Shown: one piece after another, positions 40,559 through 50,602 of the stretch
Layout of the letters: the number at the start of each line of letters is the position of its first letter
How positions within the stretch are numbered: the stretch's first letter is position 1
Origin: Cercophora sp. LCS_1
Taxonomy: Eukaryota; Ascomycota; Sordariomycetes; Sordariales; Lasiosphaeriaceae
Direction: 5' to 3'
Assembly: GCA_036250225.1 (NCBI GenBank)
Contig: JAPZLL010000058.1
Coordinates: 124,001-188,000, forward strand
Length of the DNA stretch: 64,000 nt
Position numbers and translations under genes: made by a program
The notes under the pieces: model-generated
What the model saw: only the letters and a program-made list of their open reading frames with translations
The model's database searches: none
Told to the model about the DNA's origin: nothing

Positions 40559-41125
40559 GGTGTGCCTATTGTGGGTGGAAGCGGAGGAGTGTAGATGAGG
40601 TGGAGGAACAGTGACGAAAAGACTGTGTAGGCGCCAGGCCGAATCGCTGTGTTCTGGTTGTAGAGCTGGTTGAGTTGACTGATTGGGTTGGTGGTGTTGC
40701 AGGAAGAAGAACACTCCCAGATTTTACGGATTTATAGATGTGGAAAGCCTCGCGCCTGCCCACCCGGCGTGACGGTGTGACCCATGTAGAAGCCACCAAA
40801 ACTTTATTACCAGCCCGGGGCATTTGAGGCTCCATCCCGCCAAATTCTATTGTGCGGCCTATGGCCACAGGGAAAAGCGTTGACCGAAACGAAGAGCTTA
40901 ACTCAGACCTGTGACGGCATTCGCCACGGTCGCTTTCCATCACATCGTGCGGGTGAATTTGGTTTTGTTTCCACGCCAAATAAAAGTCACCTAGGCCACA
41001 TCAAATTCATGCCATCAAGAACCGCCAAGCCCCGTAGGACCACAGCCCGACATCGCTCCTTCCCCATGATCCCCTGCCCCTCACCCAAACACCACTCACC
41101 CGACTCAACTCACGGCGACCTCAAA
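40559..41125. other. divergent promoter between HNH and HET genes
   Basis: 567 nt shared upstream region. The HET frame stays open up to about 40850, so its start could lie further upstream than 41126. Confidence 0.55.
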
Positions 41126-43104
41126 ATGCCCAAAAAAACCCACTCAACCTCCTCCTTCTTCTCCTCCTCCTCCCTTACCCCCTGCCAAACCTGTACAACT
41201 CTTCTCTCAGCCCCTTCCAGCCTCCAACGCCTCCAAATAAGCAACTCGCACATCCCAATCTGCCCCGCCACCGACAAACCAACCTGCTCCTTGCGCGCCA
41301 TCGCAAACCAAGCCATCAAAGCCCACAACGAAAAATGGGCCGAAAGAGACAACTTTACCCTCGTCGACGACCCATCGCAGGGTTTCGTCTCCGTGTGGGC
41401 GAGCAAATCGCCTACTGGCCAGCGAAAGGGGTGGTATGATATCGATACGCTTGAGTTACGATTCATTCCGCGCACGAGGTCGGGGAATACATGTTTGTTG
41501 CGGTTTGATATCTTTCCTCTTGAGGAGAGCGCGGGGCGGTACTTAACTGCCAGGGTGGGGCTGGATGATCTGGCGTCGGATGAGGCGTTTGAGAGGGTAA
41601 GGGAGTGGATGGAAGACTGTGAGAGGCATGAGAGGTGTCCTGAGGTTGCGGATGTCCCGTTACCGACGCGAGTGGTTGATGTTGATGTAGGAAATAATGA
41701 GCGTGCACGAGTGAAGGAGACGAGGGGTGAGATGGGGAGATATGTGGCGCTGAGTTATTGCTGGGGAGGACCGCAGGTTGTTGCGCTGACAAAGACGAGC
41801 AAGGCGTGGATGGAGAAGGGGATCAACATTGCAGACTTGCCAAAGACGTTGCAGGATGCGGTGTTTGTCACTCGTAAACTGGGGATGCGGTACCTCTGGG
41901 TTGACGCCTTGTGCATCACACAAGATAGGTTTGTTATTGTCCACTCGGCGGGAGAGAGACTGACGTATGCAACAGCAAAGAGGACATGGAAAAAGAACTT
42001 GAGACAATGGGCCAGACGTATCGCTACGCCACCACCACCATCTCTGCCGCCTGCGCAACAAGTGTCCAGCAAGGCTTTCTCCACCAAAGAGAACCTAAAC
42101 CGTCCATGTACCCTCGACTTACGCTCCCCTACAGAGCTTGGTCGGATGGCCCATCGGTGGGAGTTACGCTTCAGGAAGAGAATCAATACGACCCGCGAAC
42201 CGAGCCCATCAACAGTCGGGCGTGGACACTACAGGAGCGCTTGCTCAGTCCTCGCCTGCCTATCTACGGCACCCGCGAGCTGGTATGGCAGTGCCAGCAG
42301 ACCAGTCTCACCGCCAACGGCACAGCAAAAATCACCCCAGACGGATCCGAGCGCCTCGAAGGTGCGTTTTCCAACGGGAGGCTATCCCTTGCGCCTGATT
42401 CTTTCTGGAAATCATGGAAGGCTACCGTGGTGGACTACACAAACCGAAATACCAGCTTTGCAGAGGACAAATTGGTTGCCATCGCCGGTTTGGCTTCCGA
42501 GTTTCACAGGCAAAATCAGGATGACATGTACCTGGCGGGTTTATGGCGAAGGAATCTCCCAGAAGGGCTCATGTGGATGATGGATACCATGGTGATGGAC
42601 GAAATTGGAGCATGGCAGGCGCATCCACGGCCAGCCGCGTATGTTGCGCCGTCGTGGTCCTGGGCGTCGGTCACGGGATTGGTCGAGTTTGATACCACTA
42701 CAACATGCACCGAAGAGGGCCAGCCATATATCGAAGTTGTCGGCTGCGATATGAAACTTGAAAACAGCGACATTCCAACTGGCAAGGTCGTCGGTGGCAC
42801 GCTCAAGGCCAAAGGATGCCTGCGGGATGCGCGGTGGGACGGCATCACCCTATTTGACGGACCAACTGCTTCGGCAAAGCCACACGGCGTCTCTTGGATG
42901 GACGCCGAGGAGGCAAAGCCAGACGTCGTGTCTTGTCTTCGAGTTTGCAGTGACCGTGGGTTGATGTTAGCCCCAACCAAGGTACCGTCAACATTTCGAC
43001 GGGTAGGAGTCTTTCAAGTTGCGGGAGGGGAGGACGACTACCCGCTTGACGCCTGCGACGAATGGTTCAATGAATGCGACATCCAGACCATACACATTGT
43101 GTAG
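41126..43104 (+). CDS. HET-domain protein
   Basis: Exons 41126-41928 and 41976-43104 (47-nt intron, branch ACTGACG) give 643 residues. An N-terminal CxxC pair (PCQTCTTLL) is followed from ~190 by the HET domain: YVALSYCWGG, LWVDALCITQD (split by the intron just after), YRYATTTISAACA and SRAWTLQERLLSPR, and later the C-terminal WSWASVTG. This is the TOL/HET-6-type arrangement found in many Pezizomycotina. The ATG at 41126 has a good context; ATG 41009 would add 39 basic residues. Predicted role is incompatibility-triggered cell death. Confidence 0.88.
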
Positions 43105-43782
43105 ATCAAGTCGTGTGAAGAAGGAACTTGACTGCCAAGTACGTTCTACAAAGAGTATTGCGTCCTCGAAAAATTCGGGCGGGGGTTCTGCTTTGTGAGA
43201 AGGGCCTAGAAAAGTTTCGAGGGAAATTAAAGAAACCTCACACGCCTTCAAATATAATTTCTTGTGTTTAAAAGAAATATTGTACGCCTAGAAAAATAAA
43301 AATCATGGCTTGGCACTATTCGATGCTGTGTTAGAAACTTCGGCGTATGCCCTTTCTTAACAGTGTGGGTGGTTCCTCGATTGGGAGCCGAGCTCTTTCT
43401 TCACATCACTTGCACTCTCGATGTCGTCCGCGGAATCCACTCGCTGTGGAGATGTCGGAACCGAGCGGGTTCGGAGCTATCGGAGGCGGACACTTGGCAT
43501 GTTGCTGACCAGGCATCAATCCGTCCGGTTCGGACTCGGCTCCCGTCAATCACGTCGTTCGGACAGGATTCTCATTGATCGAATCCAACCGCCAAGATGG
43601 TTTACGTGGATCAGGCCGCGGGGGAACGTTCCAAAGGATTGTCAATCCGGATCCAACGGCTTGGTGGAGACGCGTATTTAACGTCGCGCCAGATGCTGTT
43701 CAGCGGGTCCTGAAGCCTACCAGACACACCGACATCTTCACTTGACAACCCACACTCGGCCCGGACCCCCTGGCATCTCACA
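43105..43782. other. intergenic region
   Basis: AT-rich 3' side of the HET gene and promoter of the DUF2855 gene. No other feature seen. Confidence 0.55.
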
Positions 43783-45060
43783 ATGGCTACCATCCAAGTC
43801 ATCTCTCAGGCCGACTTCACCAAGCAAGACATTGCTCAGCTCACCTCTGCTGAAGCATTGCCACCGCTGCCCCCGAGCTCTGTCCGCATCCGGACCCGCC
43901 TCATCTCACTCACTACCAACAACCTCAGCTATGCAAAACTAGGCGGCTTCCGCTTCCCGGGGCTAACCTGGTGGGATGTGTGGCCGACGCCATCAAACCT
44001 CCCCGCGCCGCTCAACGACGAGTCCAAATATTGCCGCATCTCAGCCTGGGGATCCTCCGAGGTTGTTGAGAGCAATATCGACAGTCTCCCTGTCGGCACC
44101 CACCTGTTTGGATACCAACCAATCGGCACAGAGGCAGAGATCTTGGAGCTGAAGCAGGCGGGCGTCGAGGGGCACTGGATCGAGGTTACCAAGCGGCGGG
44201 AAAGCCTGCTTCCCATCTATAACCGCTACGTGGCCTACCCAAACGATGGAAGTGCAACCGAGGAAGAGAGAATCAGCAGGGGCTGGGACTCGCTGATGAA
44301 GCTCTTGTTCGAAACATCGTATTCTCTCAACTCGTTCGGCTTCTCCGAAATCCCCGACAACGTGATCAACCCGTCGGGATACGGCGCCTGGAGCGCTGAG
44401 GATGCGAGCCTCAAGGATGCGGTGGTGGTTTTGCTCGCGCCATCTGGTAAGACCGGATTGGCGTTTGCTTACCAGCTGCAGCATCGGGGATCGGGGAACA
44501 GAGCCAAGAAGGTGGTTGCCGTTGGGTCAGCTAACTCGCGTGCGTTCACTACCCAGACGGGCTTCTTTGACGATGTTATCCACTACGATGATGTCGACAA
44601 GGCGGACGTTCTTGACAAGTTGTTGGAGGGGACACCTGAGAAGGTGGTCCTGGTCAACTTTGGAGCCCGTGGGGATGCCGCCGACAAGTGGGCCGAGGCA
44701 TTGCGCCCGAAGACCAAGAGGCTTCAGGTGGTACTTGTGGGAGGGGACATCATGGGTGGGTTCGGGGCCAGTGACCTCCAGGCTCTCGCTGCCGATCCCA
44801 CGAGTGGTGTCGTGCAGGCGAATGCCGGTGGACTGCGGGAGAGCGCCATCAAAAAGCTTGGCGAAGAAGTCTTTTTTGGTGCAGTGGATGAATCTTGGAA
44901 CGCGTTCAAGGCTGCCGGGGGTGTACCTGGCCTCAAGTTCATCTGGGGAAAGAACTTGGCGGACGTCAAGGCCGGCTGGGATGGACTTGTGTCTGGGGAA
45001 CACGGCCCAGACGTTGGTCTGCTCTATGAGCTTTCGCAAACAGGCCCTTGTTCTCGGTAG
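43783..45060 (+). CDS. DUF2855 protein (MDR-like fold)
   Basis: Intronless, 425 residues. Start MATIQVISQADFTKQDI and the block RTRLISLTTNNLSYAKLGG are typical of DUF2855, as is WWDVWP around residue 68. The remainder resembles a medium-chain dehydrogenase/quinone oxidoreductase: a GTHLFGY strand near 105 and a nucleotide-binding-like LLAPSGKTGLAFAYQL near 220, though without the usual GxGxxG. Enzyme activity is not established for the family. Cytosolic by sequence (no targeting peptide). Confidence 0.85.
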   Translation: MATIQVISQADFTKQDIAQLTSAEALPPLPPSSVRIRTRLISLTTNNLSYAKLGGFRFPGLTWWDVWPTPSNLPAPLNDESKYCRISAWGSSEVVESNIDSLPVGTHLFGYQPIGTEAEILELKQAGVEGHWIEVTKRRESLLPIYNRYVAYPNDGSATEEERISRGWDSLMKLLFETSYSLNSFGFSEIPDNVINPSGYGAWSAEDASLKDAVVVLLAPSGKTGLAFAYQLQHRGSGNRAKKVVAVGSANSRAFTTQTGFFDDVIHYDDVDKADVLDKLLEGTPEKVVLVNFGARGDAADKWAEALRPKTKRLQVVLVGGDIMGGFGASDLQALAADPTSGVVQANAGGLRESAIKKLGEEVFFGAVDESWNAFKAAGGVPGLKFIWGKNLADVKAGWDGLVSGEHGPDVGLLYELSQTGPCSR

Positions 45061-45531
45061 CTCTCGGAAACACCTGGAGTAGTATAACAGCAGAACATAG
45101 ATCAAACGGAATCATCTTGCGTGACCAGAATCAATGTCATCGTGAGTAGGGTTAGGGTTGTTGTTGTTGCGCTCAACTTGCCCCGCGATGCCCTGACTAA
45201 GGTCAGAGACACACATCTCTTTGACAAAGCGGAAATGCGTCACGCAGCAGCCGGACTGCGGTTTTTACAACATCAGACGACGGCGACAGCAAACCGTTTC
45301 ACAATTGGCACTCACGGTAAAACAGCAACAGCCCCTCCCCGAAAACCCGCAGCACGGCTGCCCCACCTGATCCTCAGCGCGCAGCAGCCGCAGCCGAAGC
45401 GTTTTTTCTCGCGCATCGCCCGAAGCGGGGACAGCTCCGGAGAAGCAAGCGCACATCGCCAGGCCATTCCCGACAGCAACGTCATCTGTAGACACCATCG
45501 CATTCACCGCCCACAACCACAACCACGCACA
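45061..45531. other. 5' region of the ribose-5-phosphate isomerase gene
   Basis: 470 nt, of which the last ~300 stay open in frame with the isomerase from an ATG at 45235. Translated, this segment is basic and Ala/Arg/Gln-rich. It may be 5' UTR or an N-terminal extension. Confidence 0.5.
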
Positions 45532-46368
45532 ATGGCCACATCAGCAACATCAGCAGAGGAGCAAGCCAAGCTGGTCGAGAAGTCCAAGCGCCTCGCCGCC
45601 TTCCGGGCCGTCAAGGAGCACCTCCTCCCGGAGTACACGCGCGTCGGCATCGGCTCCGGCAGCACCGTCGTCTACGTCGTCGAGGCGATAGCGCAGCTCG
45701 GTGCGTCCGTCACAGGCGGCATGCAGTTCTACCCGACGGGCGCGCAGTCGGAGGAGCTGATCGAGGCGGCGGGCCTCAACCTGCAGTACATCAACAAGCT
45801 GCCGGCAGGCCAGCAGCTGGACGTTGCCTTTGACGGGGCCGACGAGGTGGACGACGAGCTGAACCTGATCAAGGGCGGCGGCGCCTGTCTCTGGCAGGAG
45901 AAGATTGTCGCGACGGCCGCGAAAAAATTTGTCTGCGTCGCTGACTTCCGCAAGCTGTCGCCCCGTCTGGGTATCGCCTGGACCAAGGGTATTCCCATTG
46001 AGGTTCTCCCCATGGCTGCGCCGCGGGTGCTCGGTGAGCTTGTGCGCTTGGGTGCGAAGAACCCCCGGATTCGGCCAGGTCTTCCGGGCAAGGCCGGTGC
46101 GATTGTCACTGATAATGGCATGTGGATTATTGACGCACCCTTTGCGCCGCTGCAGCTGGCCAAGGACGGTGTGGCCGGCAATGGGGAAGACGGAGTCTGG
46201 ACGGTGGATGCTTTGGCTGATCGCTTGATCAAGCTTCCTGGCGTGGCTGAGATTGGCTTGTTCTACGGGCAGAGCGGGTTGCAGATTGCGAGTGGCGCTC
46301 AGAAGCCGGTCGCTGCGTATTTTGGCATGGCGGATGGGAGTGTTGAGGTTAGACTTGCAAGCAATTAG
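45532..46368 (+). CDS. rki1: ribose-5-phosphate isomerase A
   Basis: Intronless, 278 residues, the usual length. It interconverts ribose-5-phosphate and ribulose-5-phosphate in the non-oxidative pentose phosphate pathway in the cytosol. Motifs of RpiA are intact: VGIGSGSTVVYVVEA (phosphate-binding TGST-type loop), DVAFDGADEVDDELNLIKGGG with the catalytic acidic residues and lysine, and QEKIVATAAKKF. ATG 45532 follows the context CACAATGGCC and begins directly before the conserved core; an upstream in-frame ATG at 45235 is discussed under findings. Confidence 0.95.
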   Translation: MATSATSAEEQAKLVEKSKRLAAFRAVKEHLLPEYTRVGIGSGSTVVYVVEAIAQLGASVTGGMQFYPTGAQSEELIEAAGLNLQYINKLPAGQQLDVAFDGADEVDDELNLIKGGGACLWQEKIVATAAKKFVCVADFRKLSPRLGIAWTKGIPIEVLPMAAPRVLGELVRLGAKNPRIRPGLPGKAGAIVTDNGMWIIDAPFAPLQLAKDGVAGNGEDGVWTVDALADRLIKLPGVAEIGLFYGQSGLQIASGAQKPVAAYFGMADGSVEVRLASN

Positions 46369-49300
46369 ATGGCAATGGTCATAGACAAAAAGAAATACAA
46401 AGAAAATGCGTGGTGATGTTTTGGAAAATTACGGCGCCGATGACCGGCAATGCCCGGCCTTTTGCCCCGGAGGTGTTTTCCGGTCGCCGATGTAGTGCTA
46501 GTCTTGGCCCCGAAAATGACACGCGTTCGTAACAGGTGTCACCAGTTGCACAGGGCGGGCGTATTCGCCACCACCCGAACACAAAAAATGTCAGCTTACG
46601 GGCTGCACGGCTCTCGGCGGCGATGGATGTGGCGCTCGGTTGCCCGCCGGACCACGCTGTCCCCGGCGGGCTCGGCATGAACAAAGGATGATGACGTCCG
46701 CAGCCTGATTGACGTAGCTGGCGCCGGAATCACCCTCGCCCCCTCCCACTGGCTTGGGGACGCGGCGCAGGGCGCGCGCGCCATGTCATGGCCATGGCCA
46801 ACGGCGTTTGCCAACGGGCGATTGACGACAGGCCAGATCGGTGCTTTGAGTGGTTCCACCATGCGCGGTTTGGCCATGCGGGCCGGAGGTCAGGAGCGTG
46901 TTTCGGTTGTTTGGGAAGCCCTGCATCTCCATGCCGCGGCGTCGCTGTCTGGGCCGAGGAAGGAACCCAAACGTTGGCTTGACGGACGGGAGGCCAGTGC
47001 ATGTGGCCGTCTAAACTTTGAAGTTCTCCAACAACTCGGCTTAGAGTTATCTTCTTTCGCTAAACGCGACGGAAGCCAAGTCGGCGCAAGGTAGGAACGC
47101 GTTTGCTATTTCTATCTTTGGCCCCGAAGCGACGATTTTTTTTGGGGTCCCGGGGTTGGCGTTTCCGTTGCATCCTCGCCGCACACGCATCCCAATTCTG
47201 AAGCGAAAGGCCGAGTGGGCCGCGTCTGCGATGGGTTGCCCGCCAGACGCGCAGTCGCAAAAGGGGCGGAAGCCACAGCCGACGGGTCCGTCTCGGCTTC
47301 GTTGGGTCTGTGTTTCTTGCGTCTTCGGGACCTCGGGAGATGAGAGGTCGATCGCGATTCAAAAAAAAAAAAAAAAAAAAAAAAAAAACCGGTTGCGCAA
47401 ACGTCGCGGTCCGGCCGCGACTAGTGAGTGTTTGCTTCCCCGTCTGGCTACCGAGGAGGGTCACTTGTTTTTTCTCGAGTGTTACGGCGACGGGGTGCAG
47501 CGCAAAATAGGGCTTGGCCTTCGCCGGCCGGCATCGTGAACCTCAATTTAGGGCCGCCGGAGTCTTGGACAGGGGGGATGGGACATGAGGGAGGACAGGA
47601 AGATCGGCCCCTTCGGGACCGCAACTTGGGGAGCGGCGCCAAGAGCCTAGCGGGGTCATGTTGAAGCGGCGGGCGAGTCCGGAAGGATGATGTGATGCGA
47701 CGACGACAAATCCCCAGTCGGGAGTGACGGATAACTCGGGCCTTGCTCAGGTCCACTGGTGTCCATTGAGTCTCACCTAGGTACCCAGGTCACACGCAGT
47801 CACCTGCCTCCGGAGGCGGCGAGGTGCAGCACTCCCGTCCGAAGGCGACGCAAGCGGACCCGTTCGAGCTGAAGGGTGCGGGAATTGCTGCCTCGCCGAC
47901 GCGTCCAGCAGCGCCCTCACAGAGGCGCGACGCGCAAACCAACACAAGCAACAACTTGCTGTCGGCGTGGACCAAGTCCGGCTGGACAACACGAGGTGTC
48001 GGCACTCAGGATAAAGCCGGGTCCCAACATTTTAGATTGTCGTGCCGAGTCCAGTGTGAATCGCGCTGGGGCCGTCGGCACTGCCGTGTGTGAGGACCTA
48101 GGTGCTTGATGGTTGCGAGGAGGGGGCGGGGTGGTCTCGGCGGCAGAGCGGGCGACCGGCTCAGGGGTGGTGCGATGGGTTGCCGACGACCGCACCACAA
48201 ACCGAATCAGCCAGAGTCTAAAAGCCACGGCCGACAGAGCTGACGGGAATCGGGGTAAAAGCAAGTACCGTAGACGGTCCTTATAAATATACCGGCGGCC
48301 TGTTTAGCCTGTGCCATGCTGCCAAACCGTAAACGGGGGCGGGCCATGGGCGGTTCTAGGCTGCGGTGCGGCTGTCGGTGATGTATCTGCGACGAGAAGC
48401 TGATTCCCGACAATTCGTCTGCAGTCACGAGCCTGCGTGGACGGAGGGTGACGGAGAGTGACGGACGGCGAAACGGGTGCCTCGCGCGTTTTGTCGCTAC
48501 TGTGTGCTCGCCGTGCTTTCGTCAAGGCGTTGCTGCCTTGATCCGTCTGGCCCCGAGAATTTTGTCCGTGCCGCCGAAAGCCCCGAAAATCGCCACCTGT
48601 GGAAGCGTCGCCTTTGCTCACGCTCTCTGCCGTCTGCGGGCCTCCCGCAATGCCACAGCAGGCGGCGGCCTGTAAAAATCCATTCGTCGAGGCTGCCTAG
48701 GCAGGGCGAAAGCGGCGCATGTGGAGGAGTGAGCTGCTCTTTGACCGGAAGTGTTGGACGCGTCTTGGCCCGGGAATTGTGGAGCTAGGGCATTTGGCGG
48801 CAGCGCGCCGGTGTCCCTTGCCTTCCGTGTGAGATTGAATCATTTCGTCGTGGATGCACCAGCCTGCTTCTGCCGGTCTGTTTTGCATGTACTTTCGGCG
48901 CTACACACATGCTTTTCGTCGGGCAACACACCAGCCTGCCCGCACGAAACGGAAGTGTTGTTTTTTTTTTGCCCGACTGCGCCTGTGGAATTTTCGAGCT
49001 TGGTCCGAAAGGTGTGCCGTCATTGATGGGGACGGCGCGACTCGTGCCGTCCGTCCTCCGCTTGCACTGCGTGCGGCGCCCAGCACACCTCCCCGTCACA
49101 AATCTCGATCTGTGCAGAGACTAACCTGGGGGCTTTGCATCGTTCTCGAGACCGGCCACGGGAACTTGACGGCGAGGAAGAAAACGACAATCGTAATCCT
49201 GAGCGGTGACGCGCTGCTGACAAGGCTTGGGCTGCGCGGCCGCGCCGGAGAGAGGAGTCCACTCTGGGTCTTTTGAGACCCGTTTGCAGCCCCGGGATCT

Positions 49301-50602
49301 GGAAGGCAAACCAAAGAAAAGCGCGGTGGTATGCGATCGCTCAGTTGGCATTCTCCCTTTAGCAGACCGGGAGGGGCCCTCCGGTTCTTCTTGTATACAT
49401 GTACAGCGTACAGCAAGTTTTGTGCAATTGCACCAACCAACACAGGGCGGCCGTGGTAGCACAGCGCCAACCGTCGCGGTTTTGCTGGTGTCGCAGGTTC
49501 GCAGGTCCGCAGGCCCGGCCATCGACTCTTGCGCGGAGACGGGCGGTTCGCTTCACCTCCCCTGACACCGCGGCTGGCATGCATGCGAGGCCCGACCGGT
49601 GAGGGCAGCCGACCCGAGAAGGACGACCTGAAAGAAAGAAAAAGGCCAATTGCAAAGGCGCGAGGCGGTCGCCCAGGCGTGGGCAGCCTTTTCGTGCCAG
49701 CAGTGACGGAGCATCCACTCGCACCGATCGGCGGCAGGCTGACTCGAGGCGGGTTACCCGCGTTGGCGTGGGAGTGTTGCCGTGTCTCGGTGTTGGACAT
49801 GCCAGGAGATGGCGACTATACACTAGAAGCCAGGACAACGGCGTTTGTGATGGGCCGAAAGCAAGCCCGGGCCGAGCACGGGATTGTCGTCAATGCCATT
49901 AGATTGTTCTCGAAAATGGTGGAATTGTGTGCTCTTTGTTGCGCGTTTTGTGGGGTTTCGGCGAACCTAGAGAAGGCTCGCTGTCCCGTGTTTCGCCCCA
50001 GCGCCGTGTGCAGCTGGCGCTTCGGGCGCCGGCTACGATGGCTCTCAGGGCACTGTTGGGGGAAGGAAGGAGGGGCGGGCTCCTGGTGGTGACTTCCTGA
50101 AGTCTCCACTTTGGCCCACGTCCACCGTCTTTGGACCCCGGCACCATCAGCCGATCCGCCCGCTCGACTGTGGTCTCCAGGCTCTTTGCCCTCGAGCGCT
50201 GCCGCCGCCTCCCTTCCCTCGCTTCCTGAGGTTCCAAGCTCCGCCCGAACCCTTTTTACCCCATCTCTCCCCCGTCCACCATCCTGACCTTCCTCTCTTT
50301 TTCCCTCTTTCCGACCGATCCATCCACCACCTGCACCAACAACGACTTGCACGGAGCTGAAGTCTTCTCCCCATCATTGCTCTTCTTTTTGATTTTTGTC
50401 GCTGCCCGTCCGCGACCCGAAATCTTTTCGCCGCTTTCCATCGGCGCAGCTCCGGGTCACGGCTGCTCTTACCGGTGGCCTTCGGTATTTTCGCTTCCCT
50501 CCGACCGGGCGCATCCGTTGAGGCAGCCTTGGTCCCAGGTCGCCTCAACTTTCAACCTCAACTACAACACATACCATCGCCGACCTACCATCATCACCAA
50601 CC
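46369..50602. other. long intergenic region upstream of a transcription factor gene
   Basis: 4.2 kb with no supported gene, although both strands carry many short frames because the DNA is GC-rich. A 28-A tract lies at 47361-47388. The last ~400 nt are CT-rich with few ATGs (about 50190-50560), as in long 5' UTRs of fungal regulators. Confidence 0.6.
47361..47388 (+). repeat. poly(A) tract, 28 nt
   Basis: Uninterrupted A run; no retroelement is recognisable upstream of it. Confidence 0.9.

Noticed and set aside
47361..47388. Poly(A) tract as the tail of a retroposed element
   Set aside because: No A/B boxes, reverse transcriptase or target duplication next to it.
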